Below are positions 43,401 to 55,400 of a stretch of DNA of 64,000 bases, one piece after another. How positions within the stretch are numbered: position 1 is the stretch's first letter; every line of letters begins with the position of its first letter. The DNA is from Ditylenchus dipsaci (lineage: Eukaryota; Nematoda; Chromadorea; Rhabditida; Anguinidae). The stretch lies in the NCBI GenBank assembly GCA_004194705.1, contig SADC01001204.1:930001-994000 (forward strand), read 5' to 3'. Both the position numbers and the translations under genes were made by a program. The notes below the pieces were generated by a model. That model was given only the letters and a program-made list of their open reading frames with translations. It did no database searches and had not been told where the DNA came from.

Positions 43401-46400
43401 CGTATATGAAAGTCCCTTCCCCTTTAACGAAATTCTCTCACGATCAGTTATTAGGTCAGTAATTAAGAACTGCATGCTTCAAGAATTTTTACAGGTGCTA
43501 GTCATGCTCTATAGTCAGTGATCGGGTCAGTAAGTCAGGGCCTGAACGACCTTTCTCACTTTTTTTCTGAAAGTATCAGGTCTTTCTATGTGATAGTCAG
43601 GTAGTCGATACATAGTCACTTTGTGTGAAACTAAAACCTAATGCAGTCGATAAGAGACCACAAATGGCTATCCGAATAGCACCTGGTTAGATTACTGCAT
43701 TCAGTTCAGAGTTCTGAAGCATTCAGTTCTCAATTACTGACCTAATAATTGACCATGAGAAAATTCTTTTAATGTGAATAAGCTACCTGAATGACTCATT
43801 GTGCTTGAAAATCAATGATATGAATACAGAAGACGATTTTGGTAAAATAATATGTGGCTTATAACCACCCTTGCTAGGCAGCCTCTTTTATAGAAGTTAA
43901 CGTGCTCCGGCAGTTATGTTACTATGACCTAGCCATACCGCCTTGGTTCTGGAGCACGAAGGCACATAGAGAGTGATACCTCAACCACATACAGCCTGAC
44001 AAAGTGAATAGTTTCCACATAGACCAAAAAATGTGCCTTGACGTCTACACAGGTTGACGACTTTGCCAAGCTGTATGCAGCTGCAGTGAAGATTGTGCCA
44101 AAAAGTTAAATTTACCTGACGAGTGAACCTGAAACCTGCTCTAATCCAACGTTTCAAACACCTGTGACACGCCTTTTCACGAGCCCCTGAGATCTTCTTA
44201 CTTGGATATGTTTTAATTACCTAAAAAACAAGAACATAAGTCATATAAAATGCTAAAAATCAAAGTAAAATAGGTGCCGTAAGAAGACAGCTGAGTTTAA
44301 GAAAAACAGCATGAATCACTGAGAAAACAGTGAAAATTAGTGCAATAACCACGTTCACTACCGAGATTTAAGTAGTCTGCACAAAATATGCCTCAAAATA
44401 GTTGGTTTGCTGGTAGGAAAGGGCGACGGTGAATTCATCCAAGGTGAATTCATCCAAAGGTGAATTCATCCAATATTTTTGTCTTGACACGTTTTCTTTA
44501 AATATTTTTAGTTCCGCCTATTCTATTGACATCACAACCAACCAATTTGTACAATTCTAACAATTTTAATTTATACAACTCTAACAATTTTCATAAGAGT
44601 GCAGGTAGGGTAGTTATGGTCCAACCACCATGATAGACCAAAAGCCACGAAAATACACCCGAACCGCCAAGGTGGACCGGGAAGCACCAAAATGAACCCT
44701 AAAACACCAAGATGAACTCTGAAACACTATGAATCAACACTCAAACCACCTCAATGGACCCCGAACTATGTGGTTACAATACTAGGATTAACCATGAGGC
44801 ACCAGAATAAACCCCAAATCACGTACATTTACCCGAACCACAAAAATGGCCATTGAAACCATGTGGATAACTTGAACGGTCAGGATGGACGACGGAGTAC
44901 CAGAATGGACCCTACACCACATGGTACGCCCGATCCATCCGTATTTGGCCTAAACAGTCAACACCTAACGAAAAGCGGCAACGCATCTGCGGCACTAGCA
45001 GGGAGTATCCAGAGGGGATACTGAGATGGGGCTGAGCAGGAGTGGTACCCAGGTGTGAATATACATTTCTCCAGGTAGTGTCACCCAGGTCGTCATGCCC
45101 AACAGGTGGTTATTCAGGTAGTGGCGCTCAGATGGAGTGTCTCAAGTATGGGTACATAAGAGGTAGTACTAAAGAGGTAGTACCTAGAAGCGAGTGCACA
45201 GGAACAGGCCCGTATCCAGGGTGGGGGCTAACCGGGCTAAGCACATGTGGCACCCAAAAGCTCTAGCACCGGCCTTTGACCGGGCGCCTTTTTAGTAAGT
45301 AAATTAAAGAGATCATGAAAAACACGAAAAACCGCAACAAAAAATGCAACAACACAAACACTGACGAGAAAACAGAATTTTAAACCGTATTTAAAAAGAA
45401 ATCGTGTCGGGACAAAATTGGATGAATTCACCGTTGGATGAATTCTAGGGTTGGTTGATTGGTAATTACCCGGGTAATTACCTGGGTAATTACCCGGGTA
45501 ATTACCCGGAAAAATACTTTTCCGGCCTTATTTCTCCGTAATTACTTGGGTAATTACCCACAAACACCCGGGTAATTACCCGGAGAAATACTTTTTCCGG
45601 AGAATTACCCAACCCTAATGAATTCACCTTTGGATGAATTCACCTTTGGATGTATTCACCTTGGATGTATTCACCTTGGATGAATTCACCTAGAGCCGGT
45701 AGGAAAAGCAATTAACAAAAAAGGCGGCCAATTTTTCAAAAAAGGCGGCCAAATTCTATTTTTTTATTATGAATTTAAAAAAGGCGGCCAAAAGTAGAAA
45801 AGGCGGCCAAATTTCACAGTTGGTGGTAAATTTCTATTTGAGCCTAAAAAATTAAACTTTTAAAAGTGAGTCACACATGTGCAACATTCATAAAAATTCA
45901 GGTTAAAAACACAGGGTCGCAAAATCCTTTTTGATCTAGTCTAAATAGTTTTTACGATATACCTGTATTTTGGTGTCAGTATTGAATATCCTGTTGATTT
46001 CAGTGTCCAAATGCTTCTTTTTCTTGGCTATCGCTGCAGTTTTGGGTGTTGTAGAAGGTTCTTCTTGGACAATATGGTCTGGAGACAGCTTTTTCGGCTT
46101 ACTCTGTTTTCTGCCAGTGCTTTGTTTAGGTGTGGATTGCACGGATTTGTTGGTGCTAAAACATTTAAAGAGATTTTCAACCAACTGACTCAACATTTTT
46201 CAAAAAAAAACCCAACTCAATAGGTAATTTGGAAGAAGCTGCATTGACTGTAGACAAGGCGGAAACTGGGCGAGAAACACTTTTTTCTATTTTTGGCTCT
46301 TCTAATTTGGCTGAAATTTTATAAATTAATTTAAACGAAATCGAAAAAATGAACTAACGCCCTAACGCCAAATTTATTTTGGGCAAGTGAAATTTAGATT

Positions 46401-49400
46401 TGTTAAATTCATGGACGCCTAAATTATTGAACACTCACATTTTTTCACATCCTTTCCAAAAATCCTCGAATTTGGGTGCGATTCGGGCCTCCACCCCTGC
46501 TTTGGGTCTTTTCGCAGGTAGACTTGGAGGCACTCCAGCTGCCTTGGCTCTCGGTCTTTCTAGTTTCTTTGGCTCTTCCACCTTCTTGACCGCTTTTTTC
46601 TCGTCAGGCAGTAAAACGATGGGAGGAGGGGTGTGCGGTCTGCTGATTTGCTGGGTCTCTCCATAGCACTTTCACTCCTTCTGACTTCCTGGATAGATTG
46701 AATGATGAGGAGCTTCATTTGGAGTCTCACTTCGTTTTGTTGCTGGTGTAGTCTTGAGTTTAGGCGAAAATGTGACTTCTTCTATAGCTTTGGATATCAC
46801 TTTCTTTTAGGACCTGGCTCTGAAATTTGTAATTTTGAAATAAGGGATAATAAATTTATTAAAAAAAATTTGGTTTATTAAATAAACAAATTAATTTAGT
46901 AAAAATAGATATGGTTTGTTAGTCTAGTCCAAAAAGTTGCAAGGATTCTCACTTTGCCGATGGTCTTTTTACTAACTAAACCTTTTAAACAGACAACTTT
47001 TTTAAACGATGAATACAAATTCGAATATATGAGCACATTTTGCACTTGCTAAGGTTTACGAATCAAAAAAAGTTGAATCAAAAAATAACGGTATGTGTTT
47101 TTATTAAAAAATTTAAAAATTAAAAAATTTGTTTTTCCACACAACCTGACAAGAAAATGCTAAAAGGTTCGATTCTCACTGGCTGCGTCCGATATTCTGG
47201 TTTCAGAAAAGTATATTGATACTTACTTCTCTTTTCCTTGGGCTTGTCTTCTTTACCGTCAAGATCCTTTCTGCCGAACTTTAGGGTTGTAATAGGCATT
47301 GAGGTAGTTGCACATGCCATTGAGGTGTTGGTAGTAAGGGTATTGTCCGGTGGAGTAGACTGCCTTAAAGCCTTCTTTTCAATGTTAGATTGAGTCGCTG
47401 AGGGTGAGGGATGTGACTTAGATGGTAGGGTAACTGAGGCACTGCTGCATGCCTGCTCTTCATGATCTACTTGAGCAACAGGGCTATTGATTGAGGTAGG
47501 CGGCGGACGAACAGGAGAAGCAGCAATTGAATTATTGGTGGGTGGAGTAGAGGGCCTGCAAGATTTCCGTGCGAAAAAAAATTTACTTGGTGAATTTTTT
47601 TTGAGAATTATAATCTTTGAGTCTGTGATCTCAAAAGGCTCTAGTTAGAAAAAACTTAGGTCTAAGACTTTGACTGGAATTTATTTGAAATCTTTTATAA
47701 TGAGATTAAAGAAAATTGCATGCTGTGTTCCTTTTTTGGTCAACTATGAATAGTGTTTAGACGTCTTCTAAGTAATTTTACACGCTAAAACCGATAAAAA
47801 AATAGTTTCCAAGCAATTTCCGCACTAAAAAATGGGTTTTCGAAAAAATTTTGGTTAAGATAAGTTGACCAATTGCCTTGGTCCCCAAACTAATCATACC
47901 TAAAAGGGTACCTGGATATCCTTAAAATACCGAAAAGATGGGATTTGAACATAGTTTTGTTAGCTAGGGCCTACCGCATGAAAAACTCTGGTATGCGTAT
48001 TGTTTTCATTCATCCAGAGTAACTTTCGAGTGATTTGCGTCTAAGGTATGTGGATGTGCGCATCTCAACCCAAGCAACCAAGCCCCCTGCGCCCCGAAGG
48101 GGGCGCAGGCGGCTTGAAGGGTTAGAGATGCGCACACTCACTTACCTTAGACATGATTCCGAGCAAGACTCTCGATCAAAATAAATATAGAGACCTTTTT
48201 GCCTAGCTCCAGTGACCAAAATGCGGTAGGATACCTTAATACCCGATATTTTAGCTTGGGGGACGAGGCGATCGGTCAACTTATGGTAACCGAATTTTTT
48301 TTGAAAACCTATTTTTTAGTGCGGAAATTGTTTCGGAACTACTTTTTTACCGTTTTAGCGTATAAAAATTACTTAGAAGACATCTAAACACTATTCATAG
48401 TTGACCAAAAAGGGGCACCCAAGTAAACAAGTTTCAAAGTTAAAGTTAAAAAAGTAAAAATATTTAGGGTTCAATTAATAAAAATACAAATGATCATCAA
48501 ACCTGGGTAAATAGTAGCTGTGGCATCTTCAGAACTTGATTGCACAGTTAAATTTGAAGTCAATGGGCTTTTTAGTCCGAATTTGATGGTTATTTTGGGT
48601 ACTTTATGTTCTTCTGGTTCAGCAGCTTCTAAATTTTTTTTGTTACTAGAGACTTCAATCTAATGTGAAATGCATTAGTAGTAAAAACATAAAAAAGGTC
48701 CGCCTCAAAGCTTTAAGTTAGCTTACCTAGCTGCAAGCAGGGCTGTGCACGGGCCGGGTTTTGTCGGTCCGGCCCGCTGCTTAACTATAAAAGCCCGGCC
48801 CGGCCTGGCCGAGAGGGTGTCGGCCCGGCCTGGAAAATTTTCGAATATCGGTTCACAAGAAAAAAAATTCTCGAAATTTTTTAAATATTGTTAAATTTTC
48901 GTTTTCACTGAACAACCTTGGTATATTTACATCAGCAGCATGTATTATAGATTTTTAATCGGGTGCACTAAGTAGTAGTACCTAGGTGTACAGGCTGTAG
49001 TCCTCATGTATCCAAATCATTTAGTTTATCGGTGGTGATACTCATATTCCACTGAAGAGTGGTAGTACTCAGGTAAGACTTAGTACCAAGGTACCCAATT
49101 TACTTATGTGTATATTGGTACCTATGTGTATTCCATGAAGGTGGTCGTCTTCAGGAATACTACCAGGTTTTTAAGTAGATTTACCTATACATAAGTGGTG
49201 TATGTTGAATAATCGCTGAGTTGCCACGGTATAATAAGAATAACTGTTTACGATGGTATTTTCTAACAATAAAAACGCTGCTAATTAAATTTCCTACGCA
49301 AAAAAGATTTCTGTATTTTCCGGAAAAAAGAATGTTTTTTTTGAAAAGTTGGACATTTCAGGGCACATGAGATACACTGGGACGACCGGCCGGGCCGCGG

Positions 49401-52400
49401 CCGGGCCGCGGCCGAGAGATTTCAAGCCCGGCCCGTGCCCAGCCCTGGCTGCAAGTCAACTGCCTGCCGTGTCAGGCAGTTTTTTCTATCTATCAAAGAG
49501 CTTTGTTTATTGTTAGGCTATTTTGTTGCTTTAGTGCGCACATTTGGTTTCTTTTTAGTAAATTGTGCCTAAACTAAGAAGAAGTCACTTAAAAAAGGCC
49601 TCAAAAATAGAAATAGACGCAAATTTCAAAGATGTCACAAAGTGGGCAAAGCGCGGAATCGGCCGAAATCTGGTTTAATTGTAAAATTACCTTCAAGTTT
49701 TGCTTTTTTGCCTCCTTTCTTGTGTCTTCGTTATCATCGTCATGCCTGCTTCTTTTCTTCGCTTTCTTCTCTTTTTTAGATTCCTTGTCTCTGTCCTTGG
49801 TCTTTATCCCTTTTATCTTTTTGGACTTCTTTTTCTAAAAATTTATCTCATTATAAGTTTTATAAAATTAATTTTTTGGGTGCAGTACCTTGTGATGACT
49901 GGTGTCCTCAGCTGTGTCTGGTGTGGTTATCACCGCTTGTGGGGATGCTGGTTCAGGACTAAGCACCGATATAGGCGAACGGCATGGCGGATTTTCTGGA
50001 TCTTCTTTGAGATCCAAAATTTTTGGCTTGTTTCAGGTCGATAGGCTTCTAAAAAGATTTGCTTTCGGCTAAAGTGCACTTTATGGGGGTTGCCCAAAAG
50101 TGGGTTTTTTAGGGAAAGTATTTCATAGGCCCTGAGAACGATAGAAACGGCAAAAAAATGTGTGGGAAGGCCATTTTTCGGAAAAAAATTTTTCGATCCA
50201 CAGGGGGGGGTATCATGGTGTTTTTAGTCAAAATTTCAAACATTTAAATTTGTGACTTTTGAATTCAAAGAGAATAAGGGCTGTACAGGGAGGGAAGGGA
50301 AAAAAGGGGCCACTTATCACACAGGTGCCACTAACAGAAGATGTTGAACATAGTTTTGAATACTGGGCCTACCGCATATAGAAACTCTGGTATGCATGCT
50401 TTTTATGCATCCTGAGTCACTTTCGAGTGATTTGTGTCTAAGGTATGCGGGTGTGCGCATCTCAACTCCAAGCCCCCAAAAAAACTCCAAGCCCCGAAGG
50501 GGGCGCAGGGGCTTGAGAGTTAGAGATGCGCGCACTCACTTACCTTAGACATGATTCCGAGAGAGACTCTTGATCATACATGCATATAGAGTCTCTTTTT
50601 GCCACGGCCCAGTTGAAAAACATGGTAGGACAGCCGAAGAATACAAACAATCACTTTGCTAACGTTCTGCTATAAAACTGGCCCCTTTAATTCCCCTCCC
50701 TATACAGCCCTTATTCCCTTTTAAATTCAAAAGGCGCCAATTTAAATTTTTGAAATTTTGACTAAAAAACCATGATACCCCCCCTGTGGTTCGAAATTTT
50801 TTTTTCGAAAAATGGCCTTCCCACACATTTTTTTGCCGTTTCTATCGTTCTCAGGGCCTATGAAATACTTTCCCCTAAAAAACCCACTTTTGGACAACCC
50901 CATAAAGTGCACTCCTGCCTTGCTTTCAAATATTATCCGGCTATTATCCGGGAAAATGGTTATTATCCGGCTATTATTCGGGAAAATGCTAATATATATT
51001 TTTGTAAGAATCAGTACTGTTCTGGTGAAACTGAGTCTTTTGAAGGCCATTTCAGCTACTGCCTTGAAAAATGTCCAGCAACGTACCAGTATTTCGTTGC
51101 TAGATTCTGGTGCACCTAGTTCTGCTACTTCCAGAATGGTATCACCTGGTTTTGCACCAGACTCGCTGGTATTAGGATGTGTTGGACGTTGCTCAACTGC
51201 TTTTTGTAGTTCTTGTTTCACTGGACACACTGGTTGTATTGATTCAGATGGAGTAGTATCAATTACATTAGTTTCTAGTGCCACTTGATTGATAATAGGC
51301 ACAGATATAGCAGCGGATTTTTGGGGCTCTGCTGGTTGTTGCTGTGTTGGCTCAATCAATTCCTTTAGCTTTTTGTCTCTTTTTCTTTTTCTTAAGCTTT
51401 CTGCTTTCATCTTTGTCCTTGTCTTTATCCTTCTTTTTCTTCTTTTTTTTGCTTTTAGATTCCTGACTTTCATCGTTCTGCAAAAAAACAAAAATCTACA
51501 TATAGTATTCGGGCTCGCATTGGTCCACTTTTTTCACAAAACAGGCCGCTATCCAACTTTCTAATCACTTTTCGAATTCTGTAAAAGAGGGTTCACGAGC
51601 AGCATCTCAGCTTTATTTCAAGCATAAAAATGCCATAAACATAGTGACCGCCCGTCCGGTCGGGCCCGTCGTCCCCGTCCGGACGGCGCTGAAAAACCGG
51701 ACGGTCGGACGGCCGGCACGGCCGGCCGGCGGACGGCCGGTGAAAAACGTCCAGGACGGCGGACGGCCGGCAACGGCATACTCGGACGGGACGGCCGATG
51801 GCCGGCGAGTTTGAGACCGTCTTGTACTGGACTGAGACCATCCTTGAATCTTTTGGTTTTTAAGGTTTTGTAAAGAGTCTTACAACAATATTTGAAGATA
51901 TTATCAAATCAGGTAGAGTTAACGGCAATAACTACTATGCTGCAGCATCCATACTTTTAAAATAAACTCAAAAATATTTTTGTAATCGTGTATTGAAACG
52001 CTGAAAACCCAAACGATTCAATCCAAAATTGTGTTTAAAAACGGTTAAATTTGAATCGGGGTCTTTAGTGTGGACTGATTGCACCTAGAGGGGTTCAAAC
52101 CAGTAACCTTGATGATGAGTATATGGACCTTTACGCCACGTAAACACTCAAAATTATGAGAAAAAAGGCAAGCTCCTAGGTGGATTGGAACCAGCATCCT
52201 CGGCGGTGGCTATCCAAGTGGTCGTCCACTTAGATCGATTTTTTTTTACGTTTTCGGGTTCCAAAATAATTCTTCTGCACTAATTCGAGCATGTTGAAGA
52301 TGGTTTGACAGTGGTAAAATCACGTTTTATCAAGAGATTTCTGAGTTATTGTGAACTCTTGATATATCATAATCAAGAATTTACCATAAGCGAAAATTTT

Positions 52401-55400
52401 CTCGATAAAACGTGATTTTACCAATGTCAAACCATATTCAGCATGCTCGAATCAGTGCAGAAAATTGTTTTGGAACCCGAAAACGTGAAAAAAAATTTGA
52501 TCCAAGTGGACGACCACTTGGATATCCACCGCCGAGGTTGCTGGTTCGAATCCACTTGGGTGCGCACTTTATCTTTTACCGTAATATCAGATATAAAAAG
52601 ACTAACCTTTGACCTTTCAGGTCATTTGGGTGAATATACTCCTACACTTGAGTTACCTGGATATAAACCTGTCCAGGTGGTACCCAACCCTAGATTTGGT
52701 AATGGGTAGGTAAAACCGCACTTTTGTCTCAACAAGCCCAATTCTTCACAAATTTGTTAGTTTGAAAAAATGGATTTTTTAGTTAAGTCAACTTTTTCAT
52801 TTTTAGGCCATCCAGGTGGACATCCACCTGGCCAGGTGATACCTACACCAGGTATTGAGGTTGGTGTGCGTGAAATCGCAACTTTGGGCTTAACAAATCC
52901 GATTCCCCACACAATTTTAAGTTAGAAAAAATGTTTATTTTTATTTTTAAGAGATTGTAATTTTTCAGGTGCGGGTTTGGTTTGGGTATTTAGGGTAGTC
53001 TTAGGGTACTTTGGGTGGTTTAGGATGATTTGGGGTAGTTTTGACATGATCTGGAAATATCATTTACCAATTATCATTTACCTAGATCCCACGTTGAAAT
53101 CAGTAAAAAACAAAAAAAAATCGGCGAAAAAAATGTCCGTAATCCCCTATCAGAACATTGAGAAAAAGGGAAAGTACAAAAAGGCAGAAAAGTTCTTATC
53201 AAATTGGGACTTAAGAAAAGAATGCCTTAGCAAATAAATTCTTAGCAAATGGGCGCCTTAACGAAAAAATTCTTAGCAATTTGTCGCTTAGCAAAAAAAT
53301 TCTTGGCAAAAGGACCGCTTAGCAAGTCGACCACTTAGCAAAATGCCGCTTAAATTTCGGGGTACAGCCCAGTGGGGACTAAGGCAATTTTTGCCAACTT
53401 TCATTTTGTCATCTTTGGGTTTTGCCTAGTTTCATTTCGCCATAACTTACGTTTGCCAAATTTCGTTTTTGCCAAGTATTCCCTAGCTCAAACGGACATA
53501 ATCCTGTCGAAAGTTCATAAAAGAGTACAGAAAATTTTTGGTAACCGGGCTAGAGTCCGATACTTTTCACGACAGCTTTTAAATCTTTTAACAGTTCATT
53601 TCAACAGTATGGTCCAGTGAAACGCAAGAATTCTGATTTTAACGGTTGTTTTTAAACAGAACCCCTGTACTGTCACCATTTGAAAAAAATCCCAACAAAC
53701 CGGCCCCTTTTCTAAAAAAAAGTACTCGACTGTATCATCTCTGCCTACCTTAGAGTAATCAGCAAATATTGCTTGAAGAGCACTAATTTCTGATTTTTGC
53801 AGAGATTTAACTACAGCTGACTCCTCTAATCCTAATCCAGCCTCTGGTTTTGAAGCATATTCTATAGGTGAGGAGGTGGATGGCTGAAACCAAAACTCAA
53901 ATTATTATCAAATGTTTGGTGAAAGTTCTATACTTCGTGCTCACTAAGCTGATGCCTGTCCTCCTTGGGGACCTGCTTTTGTGGCGTGTTTTTGACCTGA
54001 AATCCGAGATCTCTGGCTTCAAACCCGAAGAAGGAGGGAAAAGCACGTTGTGGTCGTACTTCTCTTTTGGCACTTGAGGTAGGTCTATCCATAGGTTGGG
54101 CATCTGGCAGAATTTCCTGTCTGGTGACCTCTTCCAATGGCTGGCTATTATCACTTAGCACTGCTTCGGGGATAGCTGGACTAGCTGGTTCTACTCCATT
54201 GGTATTCGGCTCAGCTGATAAATCCACAAATTCAGCAGCGTAGACCGGAGATTTGGCAACTGGAAACAGAGGTACCTAAATTAGGTGGAGTTAGTTGGAT
54301 GTGTACCATACTAGAAACGAGTGTTGAGTGTCTCAAAAATTTTGGAGAAATTTTTTGCTTTTAAATTTTTTAGCCTGTAAAGTGCAGTGCATAATTATAC
54401 GAACACCCCTAATTTCGTGTATTTGAAAATTTTTGAAACAACTTTTAAAATTCATTGTTTCCATGTGAAACAGCATAGCAGAAAACGCTGTTTCCAGATC
54501 AAAATTGATATTTTGTATTAGTGCTATAAAAGATTTGGCTGCGAATGCAAAAATTATAGGTGTATATTATACGAACACTTATAACAAAGCACTATTTTGC
54601 ACCAAACAGAGCACTATGACAGAGCACTACCATCAATAACAGCTTTAGAATGTACCCCTGAATCTTAGCTACAATTTGATAGTTCAATCTCTTCTTTTTC
54701 ATCATTCCGAGAAAAGTTATGACCATCAACAAAAAGTGTCGATTTCTAGTCAAAATCAAAGTAAATCTAAGGAAAATGATTGTTTGGTCGCATAAATACT
54801 GACTTTTCTTAAAATTTTTAATATGAAAATTTGGCGCTACTGTAATATAATCCACCGCCCGCGCCACCCCCCCCCCCCCTATAATTTTTAGGCTTAGGAA
54901 TTAGGCTTAGCCCTAAGGCTTTGGGCCTTAGGCATTAGGCTCAGGGACAACACATAATAATTTCACCACTTTTCCAAAAAAAATATGGTTCTGGGCTACC
55001 TGAAAAATTATTGGGAGGGGGGGGTAATTACTAGGGTTGGCCGCCTCCTCCCTCCCCCCCCCCCCCCGCTTTTCGACCAAATTTTCCTTATACCTCCCCC
55101 CCGCTCTCCCCCCACAAAAAAATTGGTCACCTCCCCCCGCTTCTCCCCCCGCAAATTTTTTTAGTCTAATCTCCCCCCGCACCCAAAAAGCGGGGGGGGG
55201 GGGGAGGCCAACCCTAGTAATTACAGTAGCTTTTGGGGGGGGGTATATGACAGTAGCGTCGAAAATTTACCAGTTAATGCACTTTTTGAAAGCTTAATTA
55301 TTTCTCTACAAAATGACTTCTCAGTTTTTTTAAAGAATCGCACAGGGCTGAGAAACGGACGGTTGAAGTTGAAAGAAGTGAAAAACCTCTATTTTCACGT

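Noticed and set aside
50742..51086. Continuation of a 249-codon minus-strand frame below 51087
   Set aside because: The TAF3 exon ends at a GTACGT donor after 51087; the remainder reads into intron and a foldback arm.
51593..51841. 82-codon frame rich in Arg and Pro
   Set aside because: Caused by the GC word cluster, open in other frames too.
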